Assembly: GCF_020379485.1 (NCBI RefSeq)
Contig: NC_063439.1
Location: 12,440,466 to 12,504,465, forward strand
Direction: 5' to 3'
Length of the DNA stretch: 64,000 nucleotides
Source: Brassica napus
Lineage: Eukaryota; Streptophyta; Magnoliopsida; Brassicales; Brassicaceae
The position numbers and the translations under genes were made by a program. Below are positions 1 to 10,842 of this stretch, in pieces. The notes under the pieces were generated by a model. That model was not told where the DNA came from. It worked only from the letters and a program-made list of their open reading frames with translations, and ran no database searches. The stretch's first letter is position 1, and the number at the start of each line of letters is the position of its first letter.

Positions 1-2
1 GC

Positions 3-251
3 CAAGCAGCTGCTATTGTTGGAGAGGTTTTGGCGATGAGGTTGAAAGTAGAAGGGCTCCAAGATGGGCAAGGACGAGGTATCCACGCAGATGTCAAGAA
101 AGAAATTGAAAAGAAAGGGTTCAAGAGTCGAACCAAGGTATGGGCTGTTATTAACTCACTAAAGAACAATGGTGTTACACTCATCCTTGATGATTATGAT
201 GCTGATGATGACAAAGATTATCGTGATCGTTCTTATGAGGGTCATCGTTAA
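3..251 (+). CDS. 3' end of a ribosomal L18p/L5e (uL18)-like protein gene
   Basis: An open frame enters from the left edge and ends at a TAA at 249-251. The visible 82 residues begin QAAAIVGEVLAMRLKVEG, contain GRGIHADVKKEIEKKGF and TKVWAVINSLKNNGVTLIL, and end in an acidic tail (DDYDADDDKDYRDRSYEGHR). The pattern of a helix ending in VGxxLAxRxxxxG followed by a final short strand resembles the C-terminus of uL18-family proteins, which bind 5S rRNA in the large ribosomal subunit. Plants have several small, often organelle-targeted members. The start and any upstream exons lie outside the window, so length and targeting cannot be judged. The gene converges on the carboxypeptidase gene at 525-2932. 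If the block matches Arabidopsis chromosome 3, it would correspond to At3g45020; that locus number is from memory. The family call is moderate; that this is a real terminal exon is likely. Confidence 0.6.
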   Translation, partial: QAAAIVGEVLAMRLKVEGLQDGQGRGIHADVKKEIEKKGFKSRTKVWAVINSLKNNGVTLILDDYDADDDKDYRDRSYEGHR

Positions 252-524
252 ATTCACAAGCTTTACTTTCTGTGTCATCTTCCTCCAGCAGTTGTGGAAT
301 CTGAGTTTTGGTTCTGTAAACTTGGAACAGTCAAATCTTTGTAACATAATAAAGAGTGTGTTCAAGATAACAACTTTAGTTTTCTTTTCACGTTTATAAC
401 AATGAAGTTTCCTGTCGAAATAATTCACAAGTAATATTATAAGTTAAAAAATGATGATCTAGATGCATAATAACAGTACAATCGGCTTGGTATTTAGAAT
501 CACTGCTGTTGAGAAGAAATGAAA

Positions 525-2932
525 TCACTGGCGAGCGGTCCGACCGGTGGGTGTACCGAGCTTTCCTTGCATCCAATCCTTAAGCATTTGCAATGCCGCT
601 TTTGGCTGATCCATTGGAACCATGTGTCCAGCATCGTGGACCTGTAAAGGTTTTCCCCATTTCAATAAGTTTCATTTACGTTCTGTGTTTATGGGTTTTG
701 TTTGGTTTACCTTGAGGAAAGTGAGTGAACCGTGGTTCTTCATTAAACCGGCTTCTCTATTATCTACATTGAATGGAACAGTTGCAGCTGCTACAAACTC
801 CTTTCGGCCCGACCATTCCATCTCGTGAACCCATTTCGAGTTTCCTGTCAAGAACATAAACCAAGAAGAAGATATTCAATCAGTCACAGCTTTAACGGTT
901 GAGTAGAGACAATATAGAACCAAAAGTTGTAACTAGCATCAGAACCGGAAATAGACACCAAGCACATGGACATAGAACAAAGGAAGCGTACCAAGCCAAT
1001 TGCAGATGAGATCGTATTCTCCAGCATAGATAAGCATCTTGATTCCATCTTCGAGGAGAGCGGGAATCCCGACCTCAAGATTTCGCATCCAATCCAGCTG
1101 CATTGCATCATAGACGGCAGTACTGCAAGACACAAACTCGATATCTCCAACACCTAATGCCGTGCGAACGGATTTCTGGTTCAAGAACTTCTCCATGTTC
1201 GAGAAATCATAGCATAAGCTTCCTTTACATTGTTTCCTCACGTCGTAATACTTCAAAAAATAGAGAGGTCAAAACAGAGAGAAGTCTTGTAAGTAAAATT
1301 GATTTACTGAATTATGTTTTGATGCTCACGTTTACGTTTCCAGCGATATTCATGATCTTTTGGAATATGTTGTTGCAGACAATGTAAGAAGACGCACAAG
1401 CTTCACCACCTCCATCAGCGCCTGAAAAAATCGCATAAAAGAAAGTTTTGTAAAGTATTTTTTAAAAATCAACGTTTTTGAAAGAAAGACGTTGACAAAT
1501 ATTTACTGCATTCTTTGATGGATTGTTGGCAAGTTTCGTAATCACGGTTGAGGTTATCGTGATCAGATTGTGAGATCAACTTCATGTCTAGCGCGTAATC
1601 CGCGTATGCAGCATATTGGATCTCTGGGTTGGTCAAACCATTACCAATCGCAAAGCCCTGATGTAAACCAGGTTGGTTTAGCCCAGTGTTTTGTATAATA
1701 ATAGTAAAAAAAAGGTGATACAATTTAACAAGAGAATAGTAGAAACAGGGGTGAACTTTTTACCTTAAGGTTGATGTGAGTTCCTTCCTTGTTCTTGTTT
1801 CCACGGTGAACTCTTGAAGCCAATGCCGGAATGTAATGTCCGGCGTAGGATTCACCAGTAATGTAAAAATCATTCTTCACGAACTGTGGATGTTCTTTGA
1901 AAAATGCCTGCAATGAAAGGAACAACATTTTAGAAAAAAAAAGAGGAGGTTTTCAAGTACATATTTTGTGATGAAACAGAGGAAAGTACTGAAACCGAAC
2001 TTGTAAGAAGTCGTAAAGGTCATTACTGACACCATCCTCATCATGTCGGAGATCACTTTCGTCCGATGTGTAACTAAAACCAGTCCCTACCGGTTGGTCC
2101 ACGTAGATTAGATTTGATGCCTAAACATTAAATTAAAAGAAGCTAAATATTAAAATCAAAAGAAGTTAAAAACAAGTGGTTGAGATTATTGGTTTCTTGT
2201 TGGGATGAGAAAACGTGTTTTGGTTGACCATTTTTCTAACCAACCTTGTCCCAACCGAAATCGTTCCAAGCAAGAGATGAGTTGTTGGAGACGGTGAACG
2301 GTCCGTTCTCATAGAACAGAGCCAGTTCGCTACTGCAACCGGGTCCACCGGTTAGCCAAATCACCACAGGGTCTGCTTTGTTGCTTCTTGACTCGAAGAA
2401 GAATAGAACATCCTGTGAATAATTGAGCATTAAAATCCCGGTTTAGTGGTACTACCAAAGTTAATCGGAAAGTGCCAACTATTGAATTTGCTGGTTTTGT
2501 CCGCACTGGATTTAGTGAAGAAATTTAACCCGGAGTGGTTGTTGAACCGGTTTAATTATGGTTTACCGGTTATAACAAAAGAAGTTACCTGGCTGCTTTT
2601 GAATTAGGAAGTTTGTAGTAACCAGCATGGTGACCAAAATCCTGAAGCGAAGGAGAACCGCCGGAGTCACGACGGTCAATGGTCGCCGGTAAATCAAAGT
2701 TTCTCTCGACGAGTCTCGGAGCCTCAGAACCGTCTTCAGGGATGACATTGACATCACGGGTAGGCATCAAGTTGAAACCTTTGATTAACCTCTCCGCCGT
2801 AAGAGTGGGCAAACTCGCCGACGAAGAGAATGATAAAGGGTCGTTTGTGACAGGTTTGGAATTTGAGGGGGTGAAATGAGAGAAAAGGAATATACAGAGG
2901 AACAATGTGAGAAATGATGTTCTCGAGTCCAT
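525..2932 (-). CDS. SCPL48: Serine carboxypeptidase-like protein (SCPL48 type), nine exons, one-base frameshift in exon 2
   Basis: This is a peptidase family S10 enzyme, expected to pass through the secretory pathway to vacuole or apoplast and remove C-terminal residues. Exons on the minus strand, each with GT/AG borders: 2932-2589, 2412-2245, 2120-2001, 1907-1764, 1657-1507, 1421-1330, 1250-992, 844-711, 641-525. The protein starts MDSRTSFLTLFLCIFLFSH, a clear signal peptide. It carries the oxyanion segment WLTGGPGCSS (exon 2), the catalytic Ser in TGESYAGHY (exon 4, about residue 231), Asp in YAGEYDLICNW (exon 7, about 420) and His in HDAGHMVPMDQP (exon 9, about 477). Oddity: the exons sum to 1529 bases, one short of 510 codons. 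The missing base is at the start of exon 2, where ...ATGTTCTATTCTTCTTC needs one more base for MFYFFFESR. As written, translation stops about 16 codons later. Apart from that base the gene looks under selection, so either a recent null allele or an assembly error is possible. Confidence 0.88.
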
Positions 2933-2999
2933 TTTTTTTTGTATTTGGAGTTTATGTTGTTGTGTGAGAGAGTTGGGTTATGGATCGAAGAGATGAATG

Positions 3000-3007
3000 T
3001 ATTTATA
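3000..3007 (-). promoter_or_regulatory. TATA box of the carboxypeptidase gene
   Basis: TATAAATA reads on the minus strand about 70 bases upstream of the ATG at 2932, a normal spacing for a short plant 5' UTR. Confidence 0.5.
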
Positions 3008-3890
3008 GAGTTGGCTTGTTTAGTTGCTCGTATACATACAGATCAAAAGAATAGCAAAAAAAGAAAAAAGTGATAGTTTCCCAAATATTTTATTTTATTA
3101 TATTTGCATACGAAAAACTGTCAAATTTTATTTTTATTTGTTTGCCACCTCGAAAAAGGTAATCGGTTGGTACAATAAAACCCGATTCGAAAGCTTATAT
3201 TTAAGGGAAATTGGGCTGTATAACCTTCAAACAAATTATATTTCATTACATAACTAAAACTCCTAACTTTCATCTCCAGTACATGTATTTTATGTAATAA
3301 TGCTATATTACCTTTCAATTCAACCTGCGTGACCTGCTGAGAGTTATTTATCAAAAGAAATATTAAATAATAATTTAATAAATTGTGGTTATCATTGTTC
3401 CACATCTCTTTCTCTTCTTCTTCCTCTTCTCCTCCAATCTCTGTTTTTTTTATACATACGAACACAAACCACTAGACTAAGAAATAATATGGATTTTGGG
3501 CTTGTGGAATTGAGTTTAGAGGAGAAGATGTCACCGTAGACAACAACGAGGTGACATCATAATTTTTTTTTTTTTTTAGTTTTTTTCAATGTTGTTCATC
3601 TTGATTTTTTTCATTGTTATTTAAATTGTTATAGTATGCTGTATTGATATAGTATGATGAAGAATAATTACTCTGGACTAGTGAATGTGTGTATCACCAT
3701 GTCTGTAAAAAGAGGAAGATGTAAAGAAGATGAACTCGTCGACTATACTATATGTAGTGAAAGAAAATTATAGTATAGTACGATTCTTATATTTTTGTAC
3801 AATTCGCAAGTACCAAACTAAATAGTATGCTACGGTTGTTGTATTATTGTACCATCGATTGTTTGATAAATTCATTATTTATCAATTTCT
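3008..3890. other. AT-rich upstream region, no gene seen
   Basis: The region upstream of the carboxypeptidase gene holds purine- and pyrimidine-rich runs (for example TTCTTCTTCCTCTTCTCCTCC near 3415) and poly-T. No coding pattern, TIRs or other structure was recognised. Confidence 0.4.
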
Positions 3891-4480
3891 TGTTTACAAC
3901 TATATGTACTATACTATTTATTTTGTTCTATACTATTTGGGTTTAGAGTTTATACTTGGGTTTAGGTTTAATGATTAAGATTTAGGGTTTAGTATTTGGA
4001 AGGTGGGGGTTGATGTTTGGGTTTAGTGACCGTATTATGTATGTTCCATTTGACGATTAAAAAAGAGTGTTTTTTGCTTACCAATTTATACTATACTATG
4101 TATTTTGTTCCATTCTATTTGGGTTTATAGTCTGCACTTGGGTTTAGGGTTTAGTGATTAGGATTTAGGGTTTAGTATTTGGAAGGTGGGAGTTTAGGTT
4201 TGGGTTTAGTGATAGCATTTTTGGTTTAGTATTCAAAAGTTAGGTCTGAATTTAGCATTGAGGAGTTTTGTTTGGATTTAGTTTAATATTACATAATATT
4301 ATATACCATTTTCAGATTTTGATAATTGGGTTTAAGGTTTATATTTGGGTTTAGGGTTCAGTAATTAGGGTTTAGAGTTTAGTATTTAGATGGAAGGGTG
4401 ATGTTTAAAGTTTAGGGTTTATTATTTTGGAGTTGAGGTTTGGATTAAAGTTTAGTATTTACTAGGTGTGAGTGGATTTT
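3890..4480 (+). repeat. Degenerate telomere-like (TTTAGGG) repeat, about 180-bp periodicity
   Basis: GGGTTTAGGGTTTAGT-type strings recur at about 3950-4030, 4138-4210 and 4330-4400. The larger framework repeats too: 'actatactatttattttgttc...tttgggttta' near 3901 recurs near 4090, about 180 bases on, and a third, weaker copy follows near 4320. Each unit contains 'tagtatttggaaggtggg' or a variant. Scattered telomere-like tracts are common in Brassicaceae intergenic DNA and MITEs. There is no open frame. Confidence 0.6.
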
Positions 4481-4811
4481 GAATCCTATTATTTTTAGTA
4501 ATATGGTATAGAAAATTAGATGTATATTTATGTGTTAAAAAAAAGTGTGGTGTTGATTGAATTACGTGTGATAATTAATTATGGGGGTGTCAAATTGTTG
4601 ATGTCATCAGTTTCTCTCTCTATTACTGGTAACTTGAACAAAAAAAGGTATTACCGGATAGAAGTTGACATAATTGTTATGGGTTTTATTATGTCAAAAT
4701 CAATGCTATGCACTTAATTTCCTTTTCAAATTTGGTCATTTAGCTAATTCACCCTATATTTAACCCTATTTAAGAAAATTCAACCTCGGTATTCAAAAAA
4801 AAAAATCAACA

Positions 4812-5098
4812 AAAATTCTTTAAAATAGCTATTTTTTAAGTTTTTGTCATAAATATAACATTCAATAAAAAAAATGATAAAATTAAATTCTATTAAAAGA
4901 TAAACTATAAAGTTAACTAATCTCAACTTAGGTTTAGAGTTAAGGAATATAATTTTGTAGATAGGATTTCAAATTTAAAAAAAAAATAAAAAATTAAAAT
5001 TAAAATTTTCAAAATAAAATAAGTCATTTTAGTCTTTTATTTAGAACTATTTTTATGACAAAAACTTTTTAAAAAAATTATTTGTGAGAATTGTCCAA
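4812..5098. mobile_element. Mutator-type MITE with 9-bp target duplication
   Basis: The ends are imperfect inverted repeats: the left side reads 'ttttttaagtttttgtcataaatat' and the right side, reverse complemented, 'tttttaaaaagtttttgtcataaaaat'. The flanks AAATCAACA (4803-4811) and AAATCAACA (5099-5107) match exactly, giving a 9-bp target duplication. No coding capacity. Confidence 0.6.
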
Positions 5099-5944
5099 AA
5101 ATCAACATATTTAGAAATAGCTAGAGATTGATTCAAAGATCGATATATTTAGTTAAACATGTGAAATGATTAAATCAAGTGATAATGTTGACAAATATCA
5201 TTCTCACTCACTTATTGAGTAGTTGCCATATAGGTTTAAATAAAAAATACATTTTAAATTTATTAAAATCTGGTGAATAGTATATCCATCGTAGAAAATC
5301 AGTCAGATGGTAGAAATAAAATCATTTGTTCACAATAAAAAATTGAAGAAATCTAACCAGAAATTTGATGTTATTGGTTATGATATTTATAAGTTCTCCT
5401 AGAAAAGAAAGATAAATATATATTGGAATTGTGAGAAGAACCTTTTTGTAGCCACTCTTAGGATATTTTTTCTTAGTTTATTGCCGTGATAAGTCCAACT
5501 TGCTCTTTCGAGAAAAATCTGTATATGATTGCGCTTGTTCAAGAACTCATGACAACACAAATTGAATTAAGATGGAAACACGTACCTACCGGAATATTAG
5601 AATCTTTAATTTTATGCACATAAATTTTCGCAATTGCAATTAATACGTTAGAAAAGGACAAAAGACAAATGCAGTATGTTTGTGTGAACGCTAGCTATTT
5701 CGTTTGCTTTCACTTACTGTCTGTCCAAATCTTTGCTTTAATTTAAATCTTCCGCATAAATTGTATTTCTGTTAGAAGAATCCCTTAGACATGGATTTAT
5801 TTTCCCTTTTTAAACATTATTATGGAACTTTATTAAAGATTAGTGATCTTTTGCACGCTTCAAAAACTTCTTTAAAAATTACAAGTCATTTGACAAATAC
5901 GATTTTGACACATGGTGTGAGATTATATGTTTTTAATAAACAGA

Positions 5945-7180
5945 AACGAAAAAAATTAAAATGTAAAAAAAAAAAACAGTTTCCTTTATCAACTGATTTA
6001 TATTAATTAATTTTATACAAGCTAACAATCACTAATATTTTCACACTACACCAATAATTTCCTCTTGAATTCGTTCAACTTTCTTTTGACTCATGTTGCC
6101 ATATATTTAAATTCATTTAGAAATAGTAAGTTCTTTTATTTTTGGGAAAATTGTTTTTTTAGAGCAAAAAAATGGTAACTATGTCCCTTTATACTAATTT
6201 ATACTACTTTATGTCCCATTAGACTAATTTTTTTCAAAATGGCAGTAATGCCCTTAAAATTGTAATTTTTTATTCCTTTTTCGTTTTTTTATTTTTTTGT
6301 TCCTTTTTCGTTTTTTTTATTTTTTTTTTTAAAATCGATTTTTTTTTCAAAATATAAAAGTGAATATTTCCAAATATTTTGTTTCCATATTTTTAGGAAC
6401 TGATTTCTTATCCGTAGAATACAACTAATATGTAGAAATCGGTTTCTACAGTTTTTTAGAATTATAGTAATGTTTATATTTTGATTTCTACATGTTTTAG
6501 ATTTATAGTAAATCTGTAGAAGTCGGTTTCTAAGTGTTTTAGATTTATATTAATGTGTAGATTTTGATTTCTAAAGATTTTAGAACGATAGGTTAAGCGC
6601 GGAATGTGTATTCTAAATATTTTTAGAATACTCCTATTTATGTAGATCACGTATTCTAAACATTGTAGATTCAATGAAAAAAGTGGATTTCGTTTTCTAT
6701 TTCGTAGAATGTCATTTCTACTTTATTTAGAACATAATATGAAATTTATAATTTTAACTTTTTTATAACTGGAAAAAATATCACTAAGTTCATATAGGTA
6801 TTTTATCAAAAGTTACTATTTTTCCAAATTTTTTTTGTTTGTAAAACTATTTATTAAATTTATTTTCAAAAATATTAAAGGGTGTTATAGGAAAATATGA
6901 CACAAAATATAGATTAGTCTAAAGAGACATAGTTACCATTTTTTTGCTCTAAAAAAACAGTTTTCCCTTTATTTTTTTGCAACAACTCTATCGATTCTCT
7001 CTGAAATTGTAAGTTCCTTAATTTTTTGCTCCATTTCCATTAATCAAAAACTTTTACACTTTATAATTCTATCTGATCTTGATTAGTTATCTGAGTTAAC
7101 AATTTTACAAAGGAGATAACTCAAAAACCTCAAATATAACACTTTATAACTAAAACGAAAACTCAAAACATAAAATATAT
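5945..7180 (+). repeat. Dispersed repeat, copy A (interrupted by MITE)
   Basis: The flanking sequence, starting near CAGTTTCCTTTATCAACTG and running through TCTCTGAAATTGTAAGTTCC to AATTTTACAAAGGAGATAAC, recurs at 8395-9800 (copy B) and 10843-11827 (copy C). Copy A is split by the MITE at 6144-6967. No coding sequence is recognised. The three copies look like members of one older non-coding transposon family, possibly Helitron-related because Helitron-like ends lie next to copies A and C. Confidence 0.6.
6144..6967 (+). mobile_element. Mutator-type MITE, 824 bp, copy 1
   Basis: The left end GGGAAAATTGTTTTTTTAG and the right end, read in reverse complement as GGGAAAACTGTTTTTTTAG, form inverted repeats of about 40 bp that continue through AAATGGTAACTATGTC. 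The flanking 9-mers TTTATTTTT at 6135-6143 and 6968-6976 are identical, a Mutator-type target duplication. The interior (about 6405-6600) is a run of roughly 43-bp degenerate units containing GTAGAAATCGGTTTCTAC-like palindromes. No transposase. An inverted, almost identical copy lies at 8756-9578. Confidence 0.85.
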
Positions 7181-7287
7181 AAATCATGTTGGTAAAATTT
7201 TTGAATTATCCTTTACATATACTAAAGCACAAAATACCTTACCAATAAAATTATAACACATGGCGTGTGTTTACAATTAAAAAAAAA

Positions 7288-7320
7288 CTAGATTTTGGAT
7301 CCGCGGGTGTATGTTCTAAA
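7288..7320 (-). mobile_element. Helitron 3' terminus
   Basis: On the minus strand the sequence ends ...CCCGCGGATCCAAAATCTAG followed by T, matching the Helitron 3' signature (GC-rich stem, then CTRR at an A|T insertion site). The matching 5' end was not identified. Confidence 0.45.
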
Positions 7321-7381
7321 TTATTATATATGGACATCCATTTTCATTTCTAAAGCTATTTTGTAAAGAAATCATGATTTA

Positions 7382-7658
7382 GGGAGTGATTGGTAGTTGT
7401 TGTAGGTGCTGTCCACAACGTTATTTATTTATACAGCACCAAATTCACAGCAATCATGCTTTAAATTTTTTTTTGAAACCACAGTTCTTGAAATAACCTA
7501 CAGCTGTACAAGTCATCTGCAGAGCCAAATATTCAAAGCAATTTTTTAATGCTTTCCATAAAATTCTACAACAATAAAATCTAAAACCACCGCAAAAAGT
7601 CTACAGATTTTTTTCTACAGCAAAAATTTAAAAGCTACAGTCATTACCAATCATACCC
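7382..7658. mobile_element. Tourist-like MITE (PIF/Harbinger type), TTA duplication
   Basis: The left end GGGAGTGATTGGTAGTTG and the right end, reverse complemented as GGGTATGATTGGTAATGAC, are inverted repeats. They are flanked by TTA at 7379-7381 and 7659-7661, the 3-bp target duplication of PIF/Harbinger elements. A related, inverted-looking end (CCAATCACCTCC) lies at about 7858-7870, so a second decayed copy may sit next to it. Confidence 0.65.
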
Positions 7659-8394
7659 TTAACTTTATAAAATGAATCTAGAGCAGAAAAATTAAAAAAA
7701 AGGAATTATCTTAGCTTTAGAAATTCAATTTTCTACGGCTTTTATTTAGTGCTTTCAATGTCTTTAGAAATATTTCAACAACACAATAAATTAAAGTCAC
7801 AGCAAAAATACTCACGACACAATTTCTAAAGCATAAAACCTAAAGCCACACAACCAACCAATCACCTCCAAAGTATGTTGTTGTACAACTTACCATTTTA
7901 TTTGCTTATTGTAAAAATTAAATTGTTAAAATATTATCTTATTAAGATAACGTTGTGGGTGTTTTATTAAATTATACTGAATATTTCTTATTTCCACATA
8001 GTTTTAGTCAGCTTATAATTATAGACTTTTTAAACTTTAATAATAAAAAGTAATGGAAAGGTACCTTAAAAAAAATATAGTTCTTTAGGAAGCCCATCGA
8101 TTACTAAATTGGGCAAGTTCATTTAGAATTGGTTTATCGTATTAAAAAAAAAAACAAAAACGTGGACTTTCATCAAATACGAAAACCCATAAGTTTTTTT
8201 TTCGGCGAAACAAACAGAAAAAATTGCCTTGGCCGTATTTTCTTATTCAGACTGAAAGAACTGTTTCTCTATGAAGATATTTGTCGATAATGTTTTGGGC
8301 AGTGGCAGAAAATCGTAATTATTTAAGAAAAGTCTGGGGTAAGTATTAAATGTACTCCTGTTTTAATAGTTTAGACAAAAATGCAAAAATATTC

Positions 8395-9800
8395 AAATGT
8401 TTCAAATGTAATAAATAAAACAGTTTCGTTTATCAACTGATTTATATTATTTATTTTTTATACAAACTAACATTCCCTAATATCTCTCACAATACACCCA
8501 TGATCTTCCCTCGAAATCCTTAAATTTTATCTTGACTCATGTTGCTATATATTTAAATTCATTTAGAAATTGTATGTTCCTTTTTTTTTGCAAAAACTCC
8601 ACTGATTCTCTCTGAAATTGTAAGTTCCTTAATTTTTTGCTCCAGTTTTTTTAATCAAAAACTTTTACTGAACGTATCCACACTGCCATATCTACAATTT
8701 TAGGTAAAGGCTTCGATTGACGAGATGTCGTATTAGAGTTGACTTAAAATAAAAGGGGAAAACTGTTTTTTTAGAGTAAAAAAATGGTAACTATGTCTCT
8801 TTAGACTAATCTATATTTTGTGTCATATTTTCCTATAACACCCTTTAATATTTTTTAAAATAAATTTAATAAATAGTTTTACAAACAAAAAAAATTTGGA
8901 AAAATAGTAACTTTTGATAAAATACCTATATGAACTTAGTGATATTTTTTCCAGTTATAAAAAAGTTAAAATTATAAATTTCATATTATGTTCTAAATAA
9001 AGTAGAAATGACATTCTACGAAATAGAAAACGAAATCCATTTTTTTCATTGAATCTACAATGTTTAGAATACGTGATCTACATAAATAGGAGTATTCTAA
9101 AAATATTTAGAATACACATTCCGCGCTTAACCTATCGTTCTAAAATCTTTAGAAATCAAAATCTACACATTAATATAAATCTAAAACACGTAGAAACCGA
9201 CTTCTAAGATTTACTATAAATCTAAAACATGTAGAAATCAAAATATAAACATTACTATAATTCTAAAAAACTGTAGAAACCGATTTCTACATATTAGTTA
9301 TATTCTACGGATAAGAAATCAGTTCCTAAAAATATGGAAACAAAATATTTGGGAATATTCACTTTTATATTTTGAAAAAAAAAATCGATTTTAAAAAAAA
9401 ATAAAAAAAACGAAAAAGGAACAAAAAAATAAAAAAAACGAAAAAGGAATAAAAAATTACAATTTTAAGGGCATTACTGCCATTTTGAAAAAAATTAGTC
9501 TAATGGGACATAAAGTAGTATAGATTAGTATAAAGGGACATAGTTACCATGTTTTTGCTCTAAAAAAACAATTTTCCCAAATAAAAGTTACATTTTGAAA
9601 TGTAACTTGCAGTAAAAATAATATGGTAGAATCTGTAGATTTATGTGGTGAATTCATGATAAAAATATGAGTTACTAACTTTTGAAAGTAAATGACCGGT
9701 GACATTTTGATGTATAAATGTAGTATTTTTATTTAAAATAAAAATAATAATGATTATTATTATTTATTAATGTTAAAAATAATAACATTTATTATAAATT
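8395..9800 (+). repeat. Dispersed repeat, copy B (interrupted by inverted MITE)
   Basis: This is the same repeat as copies A and C: CAGTTTCGTTTATCAACTG at the left, TCTCTGAAATTGTAAGTTCC in the middle, and on the far side of the MITE 'ctgtagatttatgtggtg', which matches copy C near 11230. Copy C preserves the uninterrupted site into which copy B's MITE inserted. Confidence 0.6.
8756..9578 (-). mobile_element. Mutator-type MITE, 823 bp, copy 2 (inverted relative to copy 1)
   Basis: This is nearly identical in reverse complement to 6144-6967 over its whole length, with the same GGGAAAA termini. Its own 9-bp target duplication, AAATAAAAG at 8747-8755 and 9579-9587, is perfect and differs from that of copy 1, so the two are separate insertions. 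The unoccupied site is visible at about 11176-11190 in copy C, where ATAAAAGTTACAT runs on without interruption. Confidence 0.85.
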
Positions 9801-9963
9801 TGATCTTTTATATACTAAAACACAAGTTATATGACCAAATAAAATTATGACACATGGCGTGTGTTTACAATTTTTTTTTTGTGTTATAAATTTGATATTT
9901 TATATACTAAAACACAAGTTACATGACCAAATAAAATTATGACACATGGCGTGTTTACAATTT
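9794..9963 (+). repeat. 92-bp tandem duplication
   Basis: The unit beginning ATAAATTTGATCTTTTATAT at 9794 is repeated at 9886 with few changes. Both contain ATATACTAAAACACAAGTTA and GACACATGGCGTGT. A diverged relative lies at about 7208-7285. The second unit is interrupted by the LINE insertion that starts at 9964. Confidence 0.7.
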
Positions 9964-10808
9964 TTTTTTGTCAGCAACATAAACAGACTCATATAGATTC
10001 TGCAAACCACAATGGTAGCTCTGCATCCATATGAACGACAGATGACGGTTGTTTCTTTGTACTGCGTGCGAGACTGTCCGCCTTTGAGTTATGTGTTCGT
10101 GGTATATGAATGATCTCTGAGCTGTTGAAACTTCTTTTCAAAAATGTAATGTCGTTCAGATAGCTTGCAAAGGCTGGCCACTCCTCTGGTTCCGAAACCA
10201 TCTTCACCAATTGAACACAATCCGTTGCAAAAGTAACCCGGAACTGTCTAAGGTTCCTCATGCATTCCATTGCCCATATGAGAGCCTCTATCTCTGAGTG
10301 TAGTGACGACTGACTTGCTCTTGTATTCCTTGCTTCCATTAGTCCATCATAACCTTCCAGAGTACTATACCATCCTTGTCCTGAATATATATATCATGAT
10401 TTTTCCAGGATCCATCCGTAAAACACCATCTATCTGGTATGGTCGGGATTGCCGCTGGTACAGGTAGCCGAGTGTGGTCCATTCCCTAATTCTGGGAATT
10501 TTGCGCTTCCGCCCAAAGTAACGATTCCGTTTCTGCTAATTTGAGAGTATCTTTCGGGTCCATATCTACATTGCTAAAACCTTTGTTGTTTCTACTTTCC
10601 ATATATACCAGAGAATCCATGCAAAATGATGATCCTCCCTTTCGGGGGAGACTCTCCAAAATAGATGATCCATATTGGTAAATAATGATTGAGTAGGAAA
10701 TATTCCGGATTCGTTGGGATCCGTAAAAGTGCCCAGACTTGGATCGCCGGTGGACATTCAAAAAATACATGATTAATTGACTCCTCGGGAGCTCCGCATC
10801 GGTCATTG
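9964..10808 (-). mobile_element. 5'-truncated LINE (zinc-binding and RNase H remnants)
   Basis: A poly-T tract at the left marks the 3' poly(A) of a minus-strand retroposon. An 11-bp target duplication GTTTACAATTT flanks it (9953-9963 and 10809-10819). On the minus strand, 10806-10500 carries a broken reverse-transcriptase zinc-binding region (CGAPEESINHVFFECP-like across frames). 10339-9989 keeps an open RNase H segment with HSEIEALIWAMECM, ATDCVQLVKMV and HIPRTHNSKADSLAR, the Glu, Asp and final Asp motifs of plant LINE RNase H. The upstream reverse transcriptase is missing and there are frameshifts, so this is a dead copy. Confidence 0.85.
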
Positions 10809-10842
10809 GTTTACAATTTAAAAAAAAAAGAAAAAAAAATTC

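Noticed and set aside
939..1256. Separate 105-residue protein
   Set aside because: It is exon 7 of the carboxypeptidase gene plus intron read-through.
3890..4480. True interstitial telomere array
   Set aside because: Repeats are degenerate and embedded in a longer 180-bp unit; they are more like MITE-derived telomere-like DNA, as in 19301-19603.
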